A stretch of 64,000 bases of DNA from Bacillota bacterium (GCA_007122335.1 SKTZ01000021.1:19406-83405); one strand, 5' to 3'. Positions 42,813 through 52,392 are shown, counted from the first letter of the stretch. The notes: generated from the sequence alone by a model not told the origin. Program-made: numbers and translations.

Positions 42813-44039
42813 ATGGAACTAAAAAGGATCCCCTGGGCTGAAATAACGCCCCCCTTTGCTATTAATCTTGTAATGGGTTTTTCTCTTGGAGGTTTTGCTG
42901 CTCTTTTACCAATGGTCAGGGAGGATTTCCAACTCTCCCGGACCCAGGTGGGCTTTTATACAACCTTTTTGTTTTTAGCTTCTTTTGCTTCGGCGCTTTT
43001 TGCAGGCTACCTGATTGATCGACTGGGAATAAGGAAGGGTTTAGCTCTCGGAGGACTGGTAATGGGGAGTTTTATTGCCCTGTACGGTGTGGTTCCCAAC
43101 TACAGTTTTCTGCTGGCTTTTGCCTTCGGAGCTGGTCTCGGGCAGAGTCTTTTAACCCCTGCGGGAAATAAAGCCATAATTGCCTTAACCTCTGGTAAGT
43201 CCAGCAATACAGTTATGGGTTTATTCCGTTCCGGGGTGGGAATCGGTTCCTTAACCGGGGCTTCGGTCTTGCCGGCGGTTGCCATCCACCTTGGATGGAG
43301 AATTGCCGTAATTGGTGCCGGGCTGGTCTGTCTGGGATTAGCAGTTAGTATTTTTAAAAACAAGGGCCTGGCTCAAAGAGACCAGGCTTATAAAAATGAT
43401 GGAGAAAAAGGTGGTCCTTTCAAAAAAGAAGTCCATGATTTACTGGTAATTCCCGATTTTCGTTTTCTCCTGCTCACGGGATTTGCTTTTGCTTCCGTTT
43501 TGGGCACCCTTATTGGTTATTTGCCCCTCTGGTTACACGAGGAAGGAGGGTTATCCCTTTATCACGCAGGTTTAGGACTGGGACTGGCCCAGGCCGGAGG
43601 TGTTTTCGGACGCCCCTTCTGGGGTCTTTTATCTGACCGGTTCCGGTTTTTCCGGCAGGACCTGGTAATGACAATTCAGAGTATTATTGTCATTACTATT
43701 CTTTTGGTTTTTGCTTTTGCAGGAACAACTCTTGCCCGGGGAGCTTTATTAACACTGGCCTTTTTTGTAGGTTTTTCTGGTATGGGCTTTGCGGGGGTTT
43801 ATTTCGGATTTCTGGGAAGCCTTGCGGGAGCAATTAAAACAGGTGTGGCCACTGGACTGGCTCTGTCCTTTGTTCGTCTGGCAGTAGTTGCATTGCCTCC
43901 AATTTTTGGCTTAATTGCCGATCAAACTGGCCACTACACTTATTCCTGGATTTTAATTTCGGTATTTCCAATTCTTTCTGTCCTATATTTTTTCTTCCTC
44001 CGGGGGAAAAATCCCCAGCCTCAGGATTACCGAGGTTAA
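42813..44039 (+). CDS. major facilitator superfamily transporter
   Basis: A 408-residue permease with about twelve hydrophobic segments. The loop after helix 2 has GYLIDRLGIRKGLALGG, the MFS motif A, and the second half has FGRPFWGLLSDRFRFF, its repeat. A short hydrophilic stretch (KNDGEKGGPFKKEVHD) separates the two six-helix halves. Substrate unknown. ATG follows GGGAGG, 18 nt after addA, so it could be read through from addBA without sharing a task. Confidence 0.88.
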   Translation: MELKRIPWAEITPPFAINLVMGFSLGGFAALLPMVREDFQLSRTQVGFYTTFLFLASFASALFAGYLIDRLGIRKGLALGGLVMGSFIALYGVVPNYSFLLAFAFGAGLGQSLLTPAGNKAIIALTSGKSSNTVMGLFRSGVGIGSLTGASVLPAVAIHLGWRIAVIGAGLVCLGLAVSIFKNKGLAQRDQAYKNDGEKGGPFKKEVHDLLVIPDFRFLLLTGFAFASVLGTLIGYLPLWLHEEGGLSLYHAGLGLGLAQAGGVFGRPFWGLLSDRFRFFRQDLVMTIQSIIVITILLVFAFAGTTLARGALLTLAFFVGFSGMGFAGVYFGFLGSLAGAIKTGVATGLALSFVRLAVVALPPIFGLIADQTGHYTYSWILISVFPILSVLYFFFLRGKNPQPQDYRG

Positions 44040-44406
44040 GGGGAGACTAAATTTTTGGAGACAGGTTTGCTTTAGTCCTGATTTTGGGATAAATAATTAG
44101 CAGGAGAGATTGTCTTTTATTAAAAAGTTATCTGAATGGATTGCCCTGCTCCAGAAAAGAGTCCTTAATATCCATTGAGTTTTTGGTTGCTCCAAAAATT
44201 TTGATTTGCTGGATAAAGTAGGGGAGTAAAAGTGAGTTTTTCGGTTAAATTTGCTAATTAACGGGCGTCTATTTTCTTAGAAAGAAAAATTTAGAATTTA
44301 TAGGACTTTTTTGGGAAGTCAGAAAAAAAGAATAGCGGGGATAATATAAAAGGAGTATAATAGTGAAGAATGGGTTCAATATTTTTGTTTTAGAGGAGTG
44401 ATTTGT
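44040..44406 (+). other. intergenic stretch, mostly featureless
   Basis: AT-rich, with stops in all frames. A 6-bp inverted repeat AGCAGG/CCTGCT (about 44099-44150) is weak. Near the end AAAGGAG precedes GTG 44363, which would encode only 12 codons (MKNGFNIFVLEE) ending just before the OmpH start; it could be a leader peptide but is too short to support. No convincing -35/-10 pair found. Confidence 0.4.
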
Positions 44407-44871
44407 TTGCTTTGGAAAAAATTATTGCACGGCGCTCTAATCATTATGGCAGTACTTATGGTTGTGGGCGTTTATACTGTTGTTACAGAAACTCCCCTTT
44501 TACAGGCAGGCCCTGGAGAAGGAGAGTCTTCAGTAGGACATGTTGATATCCGCAGGATTTTTGAAGCTCATCCCGATACCATGTCTGCTGAAATGCAATT
44601 AAGCATGGAAGCGCAGGCCATGCAGGAAGAACTTGAAGAAAAAGCTGCTGAACTTAGCCAACAGGAACAGGAAGAGCTGGTAGAAGAATATCAGTACAGA
44701 TTGGCCATGCGGGAACAGGAATTAATAGCTGAAGTTGTGGAAAAAATAGAGGATATTGTTCAGGAAGTGGCCCTGGAAAAAGGTGTTGAGGTGGTCCTGG
44801 AATCTCAGAACGTAATTTATGGGGGCCAGGATTTAACTCAGGCAGTGTTAGAAAAAATTAATAACGATTAA
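44407..44871 (+). CDS. OmpH/Skp-like periplasmic chaperone family protein
   Basis: A 154-residue protein with one N-terminal membrane or signal segment (ALIIMAVLMVVGVYTVV), then VGHVDIRRIFEAHPDTMSAEMQ, a long Gln/Glu-rich coiled coil, and VALEKGVEVVLESQNVIYGGQDLTQAVLEKI, the conserved end of the OmpH family. In diderms this family holds outer-membrane proteins during transport. The track start GTG 44398 overlaps GAGGAG; TTG 44407 is better. A single-gene unit with its own terminator. Some monoderm Firmicutes also have such proteins, so it is supporting rather than decisive evidence for an outer membrane. Confidence 0.8.
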   Translation: MLWKKLLHGALIIMAVLMVVGVYTVVTETPLLQAGPGEGESSVGHVDIRRIFEAHPDTMSAEMQLSMEAQAMQEELEEKAAELSQQEQEELVEEYQYRLAMREQELIAEVVEKIEDIVQEVALEKGVEVVLESQNVIYGGQDLTQAVLEKINND

Positions 44872-44875
44872 AGCG

Positions 44876-44909
44876 AAAAACCCTGTTGCGGCAGGGTTTT
44901 TCTTTTTTG
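44876..44909 (+). terminator. intrinsic terminator after the OmpH-like gene
   Basis: AAAAACCCTG and CAGGGTTTTT pair around TTGCGG, followed by CTTTTTT. Confidence 0.92.
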
Positions 44910-45029
44910 TAATCTGAAAATTATCTGAATAAAGAAGGCCTAAAAACAGATACTTTTATTCTTATTTTTTATTTGGTATGAAGGAAGGACTTTTTAAACC
45001 GATATAGAATAATTATGGAGGAGCTTGTG

Positions 45030-45146
45030 TTGAAAATCACAAAAGGTGTTGGTCGGATTCTGGTGACGGGCCATGATGGTGGTTCTGTTTCCAAAAACGA
45101 AAAGAGATTTTCGGGTTTTCGGGGCTGGCTGGCTTTGAATTTTTAA
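45030..45146 (+). CDS. possible 38-residue peptide in the fdhE leader
   Basis: TTG 45030 follows GGAGGAG with 6 nt spacing and encodes about 38 residues (LKITKGVGRILVTGHDGGSV...) ending at TAA 45146; ATG 45015 in the same frame would add five residues but lacks a site. The product is basic with no membrane segment and no match I recognise. It may be a leader peptide, a decayed gene end or chance. The ribosome binding sites of this ORF and of fdhE can each pair with the same AGCTCC at 45161. Confidence 0.35.
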   Translation: MKITKGVGRILVTGHDGGSVSKNEKRFSGFRGWLALNF

Positions 45147-45160
45147 AGCCATAGGTGATC

Positions 45161-45203
45161 AGCTCCAATTTTTGGGTCCGGGTTTTTAGAAAAGGAAGGA
45201 GCT
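45161..45203 (+). promoter_or_regulatory. possible hairpin over the fdhE ribosome binding site
   Basis: AGCTCC (45161-45166) can pair with GGAGCT (45198-45203), which is part of the fdhE site AAGGAAGGAG. TTTT/AAAA inside the loop adds a few pairs. AGCTCC could alternatively pair with GGAGCT at 45020-45025 over the upstream small ORF. Short stems, so tentative. Confidence 0.35.
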
Positions 45204-45209
45204 TAAACG

Positions 45210-46118
45210 ATGAAAACTTCCCAGCAGGAATTATACCAGGAAGAGATTGCCCGATGTCGGCGTTTATATAGAGGCTTTGAGAATTTAGAACCCTTTTTAT
45301 TAGAAGCGTTTCAAGCGGTTTTCTCCTTTATCGAATCTTATGAAGAAAGGGGGGGGATACTGGAGAAAGTCAACTTCGATAAAAGAAAAGCTTGGTCGCG
45401 TTTAAAAAATGGGGAAAGCATGGAGATTAATCCCACAATCCAGACCAGAGCTCTGGTTGGTATTTTAAATGAACTGGGCCAAGCTGTAGTCCGTATCAGC
45501 CCGGAAATCAAAGATTCAATTACAAACTTCCAAAAAATTCTGGAAAACTTTCAGGAAAAATCAAAAGAAAGAGTTCTGAAGGAAGAGGTATGGAAACTTA
45601 AAGAATTAGTAGTGGGCGAAGATATCCTGGCTCGTGATATGGCAACCTTTATTTTTACCCTTGCTCTTTCGGCTATCTACAGGTTTAATCTGGAAGCTGT
45701 GAGCAAAGGGTTAAGGACAGATTTATGGGAAGGGGGGAATTGTGCTCTCTGTGGAGAAAAACCCCATTTTGGGTTGCTCCGTTCGGAAGATGGAGCGAAA
45801 ATTATCGAGTGCTGGTTATGCGGTACTCAGTGGAATCATATCCGGATAAAATGCCCTTACTGTTCGAATACCGAACAGGAACAACTGGGCTTTTTTACTG
45901 TCGAGGAAAATGATAGCTGTCGGGTCCAGTTTTGCAAGAAGTGTAGTTCTTATTACAAGTTATTCGATACCCGCAGTATTGCGGGTGAGAATATAGTTTT
46001 ATCCGTTCACAATCTTGCCACTCTTTCTTATGACATCCTGGCCCGGGAGGAAGGCTTTAAAGCCGGTTCAGGATTGGAATGGGTGAATGAAGGAGAAAAA
46101 CTCGAATTGGATGACTAG
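45210..46118 (+). CDS. fdhE: formate dehydrogenase accessory protein FdhE
   Basis: FdhE is needed for maturation of exported formate dehydrogenases and binds iron through cysteine pairs. The 302-residue protein has a helical N-terminal half and a C-terminal half with CALCGEKPHFG, ECWLCGTQWNH, IKCPYCSNTEQEQLGFF and FCKKCSSYYKLFD, the expected four CxxC pairs in order. It lies 15 nt upstream of the catalytic subunit, which fits its role. ATG follows AAGGAAGGAG. Confidence 0.92.
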   Translation: MKTSQQELYQEEIARCRRLYRGFENLEPFLLEAFQAVFSFIESYEERGGILEKVNFDKRKAWSRLKNGESMEINPTIQTRALVGILNELGQAVVRISPEIKDSITNFQKILENFQEKSKERVLKEEVWKLKELVVGEDILARDMATFIFTLALSAIYRFNLEAVSKGLRTDLWEGGNCALCGEKPHFGLLRSEDGAKIIECWLCGTQWNHIRIKCPYCSNTEQEQLGFFTVEENDSCRVQFCKKCSSYYKLFDTRSIAGENIVLSVHNLATLSYDILAREEGFKAGSGLEWVNEGEKLELDD

Positions 46119-46133
46119 GAGGTGGATTTATTC

Positions 46134-49100
46134 ATGGAGTTAACCCGACGCAGCTTTTTAAAGCTCGCTGGAGTTACTGCTGCTGCCGCATCTCTAACCA
46201 GCGTAGGTTATGGTAAGGCTCAGGCAGCTTCAGGTGAGCGGCTCCGCATCAGGTATACCCAGGAGTTTCATACTATCTGTACCTTTTGCGGGGTGGGCTG
46301 TGGTATTATCTGCAACGTTCGCGATGGAGTTATTGTAAATGCCGAAGGAGATCCCGACCATCCTATTAATGAAGGAACCCTGTGCAGCAAGGGTAGTTCA
46401 ATCAGCAATGTTTCCTATGTTTTTGATGACAAGGGTAAACCTGTTCCCAACCCCAAACGATTGACCAATGTTTTGTACAGAGCTCCGGGAAGTGGTCGGT
46501 ACGAGATTAAGGACTGGGATTGGGCGCTGGAAACAATTGCAAAAAGAATTAAGGATACCAGGGATCGGACTCTGGAAGAAACAGCAGTTGTTGATGGAAG
46601 GGAGGTAACAGTAAACAGGACCAATGCCATGGGCTGGCTGGGCAGTGCTTTCTGCACCGGGGAGGAGAATTACCTCTTCCATAAAATGGCCCGGGCCATG
46701 GGTATTATAAATATTGATCACTGTGCTCGCCTATGACACTCCTCTACGGTCGCCGGTCTTGGCGCCACGTTTGGTAGGGGTTGTATGACCAACCACTGGA
46801 ATGACTATCAGCACAGTGATGTAATTATGGCAATCGGGGGTAATACCGCCGAGAACCATCCCATTTCCATGAAATGGATTGAAAAAGCCCGCGAACAAAA
46901 AGGGGCAAAGCTGATTACTGTTGACCCCCGTTTTAACCGGACTGCAGCAGTCTCAGACCTTTATGTTCCTCTCCGCCCTGGGACTAACACTGCTTATCTG
47001 GGTGGACTCGTAAAATATATCCTGGATAATGAACTTTATCACAAAGAATATGTCCAGCACTATACTAACGGGACCTATTTAATTGAAGAGGGCTTTGACT
47101 TTAATGATATCGAAGGGGTCTTTTCCGGTATTGAAGATGACCCTGCCCGCAATGCAAAGAAATATGACCGGACAACCTGGCAGTACCAGCGGGATGAAAA
47201 TGGTGAGGTTAAAAAGGATCCCACAATGGAGGATCCCAACTGTGTATTACAGCTAATGCGCAAACATTATGAAAGGTATTCTATTGCGAATATTAGTAAA
47301 ATAACCGGGTGTCCTGAGGAAACCCTGGAAGAATCATATGAACTGTTCTGCACTACCGGAGAACCGGGGAAAGCTGGAAATATTCTCTATGCAATGGGTA
47401 TTACCCAGTTCACCCATGGGGCCCAGAATGTCCGCTCTATTGCTGTTGTCCAGCTTCTTCTGGGGAACATGGGAATGGCCGGAGGTGGGGTTAATGCCCA
47501 GAGAGGACAGTCCAATGTCCAGGGAGCTACTGACATGGCAATTCTCTACCACATTATCCCCGGTTATATGGCAACACCCCAGCAGGCGGCTCATCCCACT
47601 CTTAACGATTATAACGAAAAAGAAACGCCAGCATCGGGCTGGTGGAGCAACAAGCCCAAATATCTGGTCAGCCTGTTAAAGGCTTTTTATGGAGAAAACG
47701 CTACTCCGGCCAATGAATTCGGCTACCAGTGGCTACCAAAACTCGATGGGCGTGATCACTCCCACATTGCAATGTACAAAGATATGAGTGAAGGAAAGGT
47801 TGAAGGGATGATTTGCTGGGCTGATAACCCGGCTGTTTCCGGACCAACAGCAGGAGCCAAGCGACAGTATTCCTCAAAACTAAAGTGGCTGGTTTCCGTT
47901 GACCTGTTTGAAAATGAAACTGCTTCTTTCTGGAAGCCTGAAGCAGGGGCCAATCCCGAGGAAATTGACACCGAGGTATTTGTTCTGCCTGCTGCAGCTT
48001 CCTATGAAAGAGAAGGAAACAAGGCCAACAGCGGGCGCTGGATCCAGTGGCAGTGGAAGGCCCAGGAGGCTCCAGGTGACTGCAAGAGCGATCTCTGGAT
48101 TGCCAATGAACTTTTCAAGAAACTACAGGAACTTTACCGGGAAGAGGGAGGAACTGTCCCCGAGCAGATTACCAAAATGCACTGGGACTACGATGGACCT
48201 GATGGACAGGTTGATATCGTTAAGGTCTGCAAGGATATTAACGGTTACAACGTAAAAGATGGTTCCCTGGTAAACAACTTCGTGGCCCTTAAATATGATG
48301 GTTCAACTGCCTGTGGAAACTGGCTTTACAGCGGTTACTACAACAACCTGGAAAACCCCCCGACTAAGAGGAGGAAACCAGAAAAAGAAGGTATAGGATC
48401 TCACTTGGAGTGGGCTTTTGCCTGGCCCTTAAACCGACGGATTGTTTACAACCGGGCTTCAGCTGATCCTTCCGGGAAACCCTGGAACCCCGATGTTCCC
48501 CAGGTATGGTGGGATGAAATCGAGGGTCGCTGGAAGACTAATGATGTTCCCGACTTTAATGTAAATATTCCGCCCCTAGAATCAGCAAAAACTCCCTTTA
48601 TTATGCTTCCGGAAGGACAGGGACGCTTGTTCTCAGCATTTGTTAATGACGGACCTTTCCCGACCCACTATGAACCTGCAGATAGTCCCGTTCCCAATCT
48701 GCTCTATCCGGATGCAACGTATAACCCGATCAGCCAGAGGTTCTATGAAGATCATGTTGTAGAAACAGACGAAGAAAAAGAAAGGTATCCCTATGTTCTG
48801 ACAACCTATCGGGTAGTTGAACACTATCAGAGTGGAATAATGACCAGGAACATGCCCTGGTTAAATGAAATGATGCCTGAACTCTTCGTTGAGATTGACG
48901 AGGAGCTTGCAGCAGATCTTGGTATCCAAAATGGCGATAGAGTTGCCATTGAAAGCAAACGCCTCTATAACAATGGCGAACAACAAAGTATTGAAGCCAA
49001 GGCCTGCGTAACCAAGAGACTGAGCCCCTTTATGATTAACGGCCAGAAAAAACACGTTGTCGGATTGCCTTTCCACTGGGGGTATATGGGTATGAATACC

Positions 49101-49199
49101 GGTGCGGTTGCCAATGACCTGACTCCTTCAGTTGGAGACCCCAACACGACTATCCCTGAATTTAAGGCATCCCTTTGCAACATAAGGAGGGTCGGATAA
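46134..49199 (+). CDS. fdnG: selenocysteine formate dehydrogenase, catalytic subunit (FdnG-like)
   Basis: Oxidises formate to CO2 at a Mo- or W-bis-pterin centre. Two track ORFs (46122-46736 and 46785-49199) are one 1021-residue protein: the in-frame TGA at 46734 is selenocysteine 201 in DHCARL(U)HSSTVAGL, which matches E. coli FdnG. A Tat signal (TRRSFLKLAG, then a hydrophobic run to AQAAS) sends it across the membrane. CTFCGVGCGIICNV and CSKG ligate a 4Fe-4S cluster. Later parts include TGEENYLFHK and PVSGPTAG. ATG 46134 follows AGGAGGTGG. The next genes supply its Fe-S subunit and, unusually, rnfC and rnfD instead of a cytochrome b subunit. Confidence 0.95.
46748..46766 (+). promoter_or_regulatory. 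bacterial SECIS element
   Basis: Eleven nt past the UGA, GG (46748-46749) pairs with CC (46765-46766) and CGCC (46751-46754) with GGCG (46761-46764), leaving U46750 bulged and a GGUCUU loop. The bulged U and the GGUCU loop are the features SelB reads in the E. coli fdhF element. This supports UGA decoding as selenocysteine. Confidence 0.85.
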
Positions 49200-49994
49200 A
49201 TGAAAGCACAGATCTGTTTAATTGATGCCTCCAAGTGTATAGGTTGCCGGGCCTGTCAGGCAGCTTGCAAGCAGTGGAATCAGCTGCCCGCTATTAATAC
49301 TGAATTTACTGGAACCTACGAAAACCCTCCCCAGTATTCCTGTTCTACCTGGACAAAGGTAGTTTTCAGGGAATACAATGAAAATGGCAGGGTCCAGTGG
49401 CTAATGTCCAAGCAGGGCTGCATGCACTGTACCGATGCAGCCTGCAAACTGGCCTGCCCGACAGGAGCTATTTACCACACCGATGAGGGAACCGTTGCAA
49501 TTGATAGGATAAAATGTATTGGGTGTAATTACTGTGCTGCTGCATGTCCTTTCCAGGTTATTGGATTTGACCGTTTTACCAACAGGGCTGAAAAATGTAC
49601 TTTCTGTTATGATCGCCTGGTAAATGGTCTCAAGCCTGCCTGTTCTACTGCCTGTCCAACCGGTTCCCTGGTTTTTGGAGAGGAGAGGGAAATTATTTCC
49701 AAAGCCCAGGACAGGGTAGAAAAGTTGAAGAAAAAAGGACATCAAAATGCAAGAATCTATGGTCTTGATGAAGTAGATGGAACAGCGATGCTTTATGTTC
49801 TTGCTGATAAACCTGAGAAATATGGTTTGCCGGCTGATCCTCGGGTTCCTTTTGGGACCAGAGTTTGGAATGCAATTTATGGACCCCTGCGGGTGCTGGT
49901 TGTAATAGCGGTTGGTTTTGGGCTTTGGGCTAATCTAACCAAAAACAAGGAAATAGATAAAGCCAAAGAAGAAGCCCAAAAGGAATCGGAATAA
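49200..49994 (+). CDS. fdnH: formate dehydrogenase iron-sulfur subunit (FdnH-like)
   Basis: A 264-residue electron-transfer subunit with four 4Fe-4S motifs: CIGCRACQAACKQWN, CMHCTDAACKLACPTGA, CIGCNYCAAACPFQV and CTFCYDRLVNGLKPACSTACPTGS. One C-terminal membrane helix (LRVLVVIAVGFGLWANL) would anchor the FdnGH dimer in the membrane. It would be carried outward with FdnG. The partner cytochrome b (FdnI) is missing, and rnfC follows 19 nt later. ATG follows AAGGAGGG. Confidence 0.94.
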   Translation: MKAQICLIDASKCIGCRACQAACKQWNQLPAINTEFTGTYENPPQYSCSTWTKVVFREYNENGRVQWLMSKQGCMHCTDAACKLACPTGAIYHTDEGTVAIDRIKCIGCNYCAAACPFQVIGFDRFTNRAEKCTFCYDRLVNGLKPACSTACPTGSLVFGEEREIISKAQDRVEKLKKKGHQNARIYGLDEVDGTAMLYVLADKPEKYGLPADPRVPFGTRVWNAIYGPLRVLVVIAVGFGLWANLTKNKEIDKAKEEAQKESE

Positions 49995-50013
49995 AAAGGG
50001 GAGGTGAAAGCAA

Positions 50014-51339
50014 GTGGAAGTTAAAGCATTTCTTGGCGGACTACATGTCCCCCACTACAAGAGTTTTTCGGAAAAACAGCCGATAAAAGTGGCTTCCCTG
50101 CCCGAAGAAATTATTATTCCTCTTTCCCAGCACATTGGTGCACCCTGCCAGCCGCTGGTCAAAGTTGGGGATCGGGTAAAAGCCGGAGAAAAAATAGGTG
50201 AAGCGGAAAGCTTTGTCTGTGCACCGGTTCATGCCAGCCTGTCCGGAACGGTAAAGGCAATTGAAAAAAGGCCCATTCATTCCGGCCAGATGGTTGAATG
50301 TATTGTAATAGAAGTTGATGAGCAGCAGGAAAGTGTTGGTTATGCAAATAATGACGTGGAAAAAATGAGTAAGGAAGAAATAATTCAGGCGGTAAAAGAA
50401 GCAGGAATTGTTGGGATGGGGGGTGCTGCATTTCCTACTGTAGTTAAAATACAGCCTCCTCCTGATAAACCAATAGATGCCCTTATTTTAAACGGTTGTG
50501 AGTGCGAACCTTACCTGACCTGCGACCACCGGATTATGCTGGAAAAAACTGATGAACTGTTGAAGGGTGTAAAACTGCTGCAAAAAGTACTGGATGTAGA
50601 AAAAGCATTTATCTGCATTGAAGACAACAAGCCCGATGCAATAAATGCACTGAAAGAGAAGAATGATGATCCGAATATTGTAATAATGAAAACTCCGACA
50701 AAATACCCCCAGGGAGCTGAAAAGCAGTTGATCAAAGCAACGCTGGGTCGGGAAGTTCCTCCGGGAGGGTTACCCTTTGACGTAGGAGCACTTGTTCAAA
50801 ATGTAGGAACGGCTGTGGCAGTTTACGAAGCGGTAAAATACAATAAACCTTTAATTGAAAGGGTTGTAACCGTAACCGGGCAGAATATTGACCAGCCAGG
50901 TAACCTGCTGGTTAAAATCGGGACTCCTTTAGAACATCTCCTTGCTGAGTGTGGTGGAATTAAAGAAGGACCAGCCAAGGTAATAATGGGAGGCCCGATG
51001 ACTGGCGTGGCTCAGAGCGACCTTTCAGTTCCTGTTGTAAAAGGGATTACCGGAATTACGGTTTTACCTCCCGCCATGGCTTACGGTGAACCCGAATACA
51101 CAGATTGCGTCCGGTGCTGTAAGTGCGTGGAAAGCTGCCCGATGCTGCTTTATCCGAACCTGATCAGTATATACGGTGAAGTGGGGTTATACGAAAAGGC
51201 AGAGAAATGGAATACCATGGACTGTATTGAATGCGGGATCTGCGCTTACGTTTGCCCCTCGGAGAGACCTATTGTGAAATTTGTCCAGCAGGCCAAACCC
51301 AAAATACAAAAACTGCAGGCCAGCAGGAAAAACGCATAA
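50014..51339 (+). CDS. rnfC: electron transport complex protein RnfC
   Basis: In Rnf complexes RnfC is the peripheral NADH- and FMN-binding subunit. The 441 residues hold an N-terminal RnfC barrel (QPLVKVGDRVKAGEKIGEAESFVCAPVHASLSGTVKAI), a Complex I 51-kDa-like flavin/NAD fold (GIVGMGGAAFPTVVKIQPPP, LNGCECEPYLTCD), an SLBB domain and two 4Fe-4S motifs (CVRCCKCVESCPM and CIECGICAYVCPSERP). GTG 50014 follows GGGGAGGTG. All expected motifs are intact. It is in the formate dehydrogenase operon, not beside rnfG, E, A and B. Confidence 0.95.
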   Translation: MEVKAFLGGLHVPHYKSFSEKQPIKVASLPEEIIIPLSQHIGAPCQPLVKVGDRVKAGEKIGEAESFVCAPVHASLSGTVKAIEKRPIHSGQMVECIVIEVDEQQESVGYANNDVEKMSKEEIIQAVKEAGIVGMGGAAFPTVVKIQPPPDKPIDALILNGCECEPYLTCDHRIMLEKTDELLKGVKLLQKVLDVEKAFICIEDNKPDAINALKEKNDDPNIVIMKTPTKYPQGAEKQLIKATLGREVPPGGLPFDVGALVQNVGTAVAVYEAVKYNKPLIERVVTVTGQNIDQPGNLLVKIGTPLEHLLAECGGIKEGPAKVIMGGPMTGVAQSDLSVPVVKGITGITVLPPAMAYGEPEYTDCVRCCKCVESCPMLLYPNLISIYGEVGLYEKAEKWNTMDCIECGICAYVCPSERPIVKFVQQAKPKIQKLQASRKNA

Positions 51340-51360
51340 AGGGGAAGGAGGTTATTAAGA

Positions 51361-52326
51361 ATGGATGAAAAGAAAAAACTGGTTGTTTCCTCCGCTCCCC
51401 ACCTTCGGGATGAAGGGACGGTAGGGAAGGCCATGCGGGATGTCTTTGTTGCCTTAATGCCGGTGTCTCTGGTTGCAATATACTTTTTTCACTGGTATGC
51501 GGTATTCATTATAGGTGTTTGCCTGGTTACAGCGGTCCTTACGGAAATCCTTTTCCGGAAGATGCTGAAAAAAGAACCCAGGCTTTACGATTGGAGCGCC
51601 CTTGTAACCGGGTTATTTGTTGCTCTATTATTCCCTGCTACAACAGCCTGGTGGAAGGCGGCAATTGCTACTTTTATCGCTGTAGGAATTGCCAAAGAAC
51701 TAATGGGTGGGCTGGGCAGGAACAGGTTCAACCCCGCTTTGTTCGGCAGGGTGGCCTTGATCATCATAGCTCCAGTTATGTCATTTATCGATCAGCAGTT
51801 CTCTGCGCTTTATTTAAACCTGGGAACAGTGGATAGCATGACCCAGGCTACTCCTCTGGCGATGCTCCACCAAGGAATGGAAATGCCCGGTTACGGGCAA
51901 TTATTCTTCGCCTTCCCCGGAGGGGCTCTGGGGGAAACTTCCCCGTTTTTCCTCCTTCTGGGAGCAGCCTACCTTTTCTACAAGGGGCATATCGGTTGGA
52001 GAATCCCCGTATCAATAGTGGGAACTGTTTTTGTCCTAACTTTCTTTTTTGGGGCAAATCCCCTTCATCACCTTCTGGTGGGCAGCTTAACCCTGGGAGC
52101 TTTCTTTATGGCCACGGACTGGGTGACAAGTCCCTTTACTGATAAAGGGAAAATTATATTTGGGATTGCAATTGGGATCCTGATTGTTGTCTTCAGGTTG
52201 GGGCTTTCACCGACTGAGGGTGTGGCGTTCTCAATTTTGATTTTGAACGGTTTTGTTCCGATGATCGAGAACTATACCCTGAGACCACAGTTTGGGAAAG
52301 TTAAGAAGGCGGTGGCAGTGGAATAA
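51361..52326 (+). CDS. rnfD: electron transport complex protein RnfD
   Basis: A 321-residue integral membrane flavoprotein with about nine helices. The covalent FMN site appears as SMTQATPLAMLH, with Thr164 the likely attachment. Conserved LMGGLGRNRFNPALFGR and FFMATDWVTSPFT match RnfD/NqrB. ATG 51361 follows AAGGAGG, 21 nt after rnfC. A strong terminator follows with no rnfG, rnfE, rnfA or rnfB, so only the C and D subunits are present here. Confidence 0.95.
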   Translation: MDEKKKLVVSSAPHLRDEGTVGKAMRDVFVALMPVSLVAIYFFHWYAVFIIGVCLVTAVLTEILFRKMLKKEPRLYDWSALVTGLFVALLFPATTAWWKAAIATFIAVGIAKELMGGLGRNRFNPALFGRVALIIIAPVMSFIDQQFSALYLNLGTVDSMTQATPLAMLHQGMEMPGYGQLFFAFPGGALGETSPFFLLLGAAYLFYKGHIGWRIPVSIVGTVFVLTFFFGANPLHHLLVGSLTLGAFFMATDWVTSPFTDKGKIIFGIAIGILIVVFRLGLSPTEGVAFSILILNGFVPMIENYTLRPQFGKVKKAVAVE

Positions 52327-52352
52327 TAATAAGCAAATAAAGAGAGAAAGAT

Positions 52353-52392
52353 AAACTCCCGGAGTGGAAATCACTGCACCGGGAGTTTTTTT
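52353..52392 (+). terminator. intrinsic terminator ending the fdh-rnfCD operon
   Basis: AACTCCCGG and CCGGGAGTT enclose an inner AGTG/CACT stem; TTTTTTT follows. A clean end to the operon right after rnfD. Confidence 0.92.

Noticed and set aside
46734-46736. Apparent nonsense mutation splitting the formate dehydrogenase gene
   Set aside because: The TGA is at the known selenocysteine position and is followed by a SECIS hairpin, with the frame continuing unchanged.
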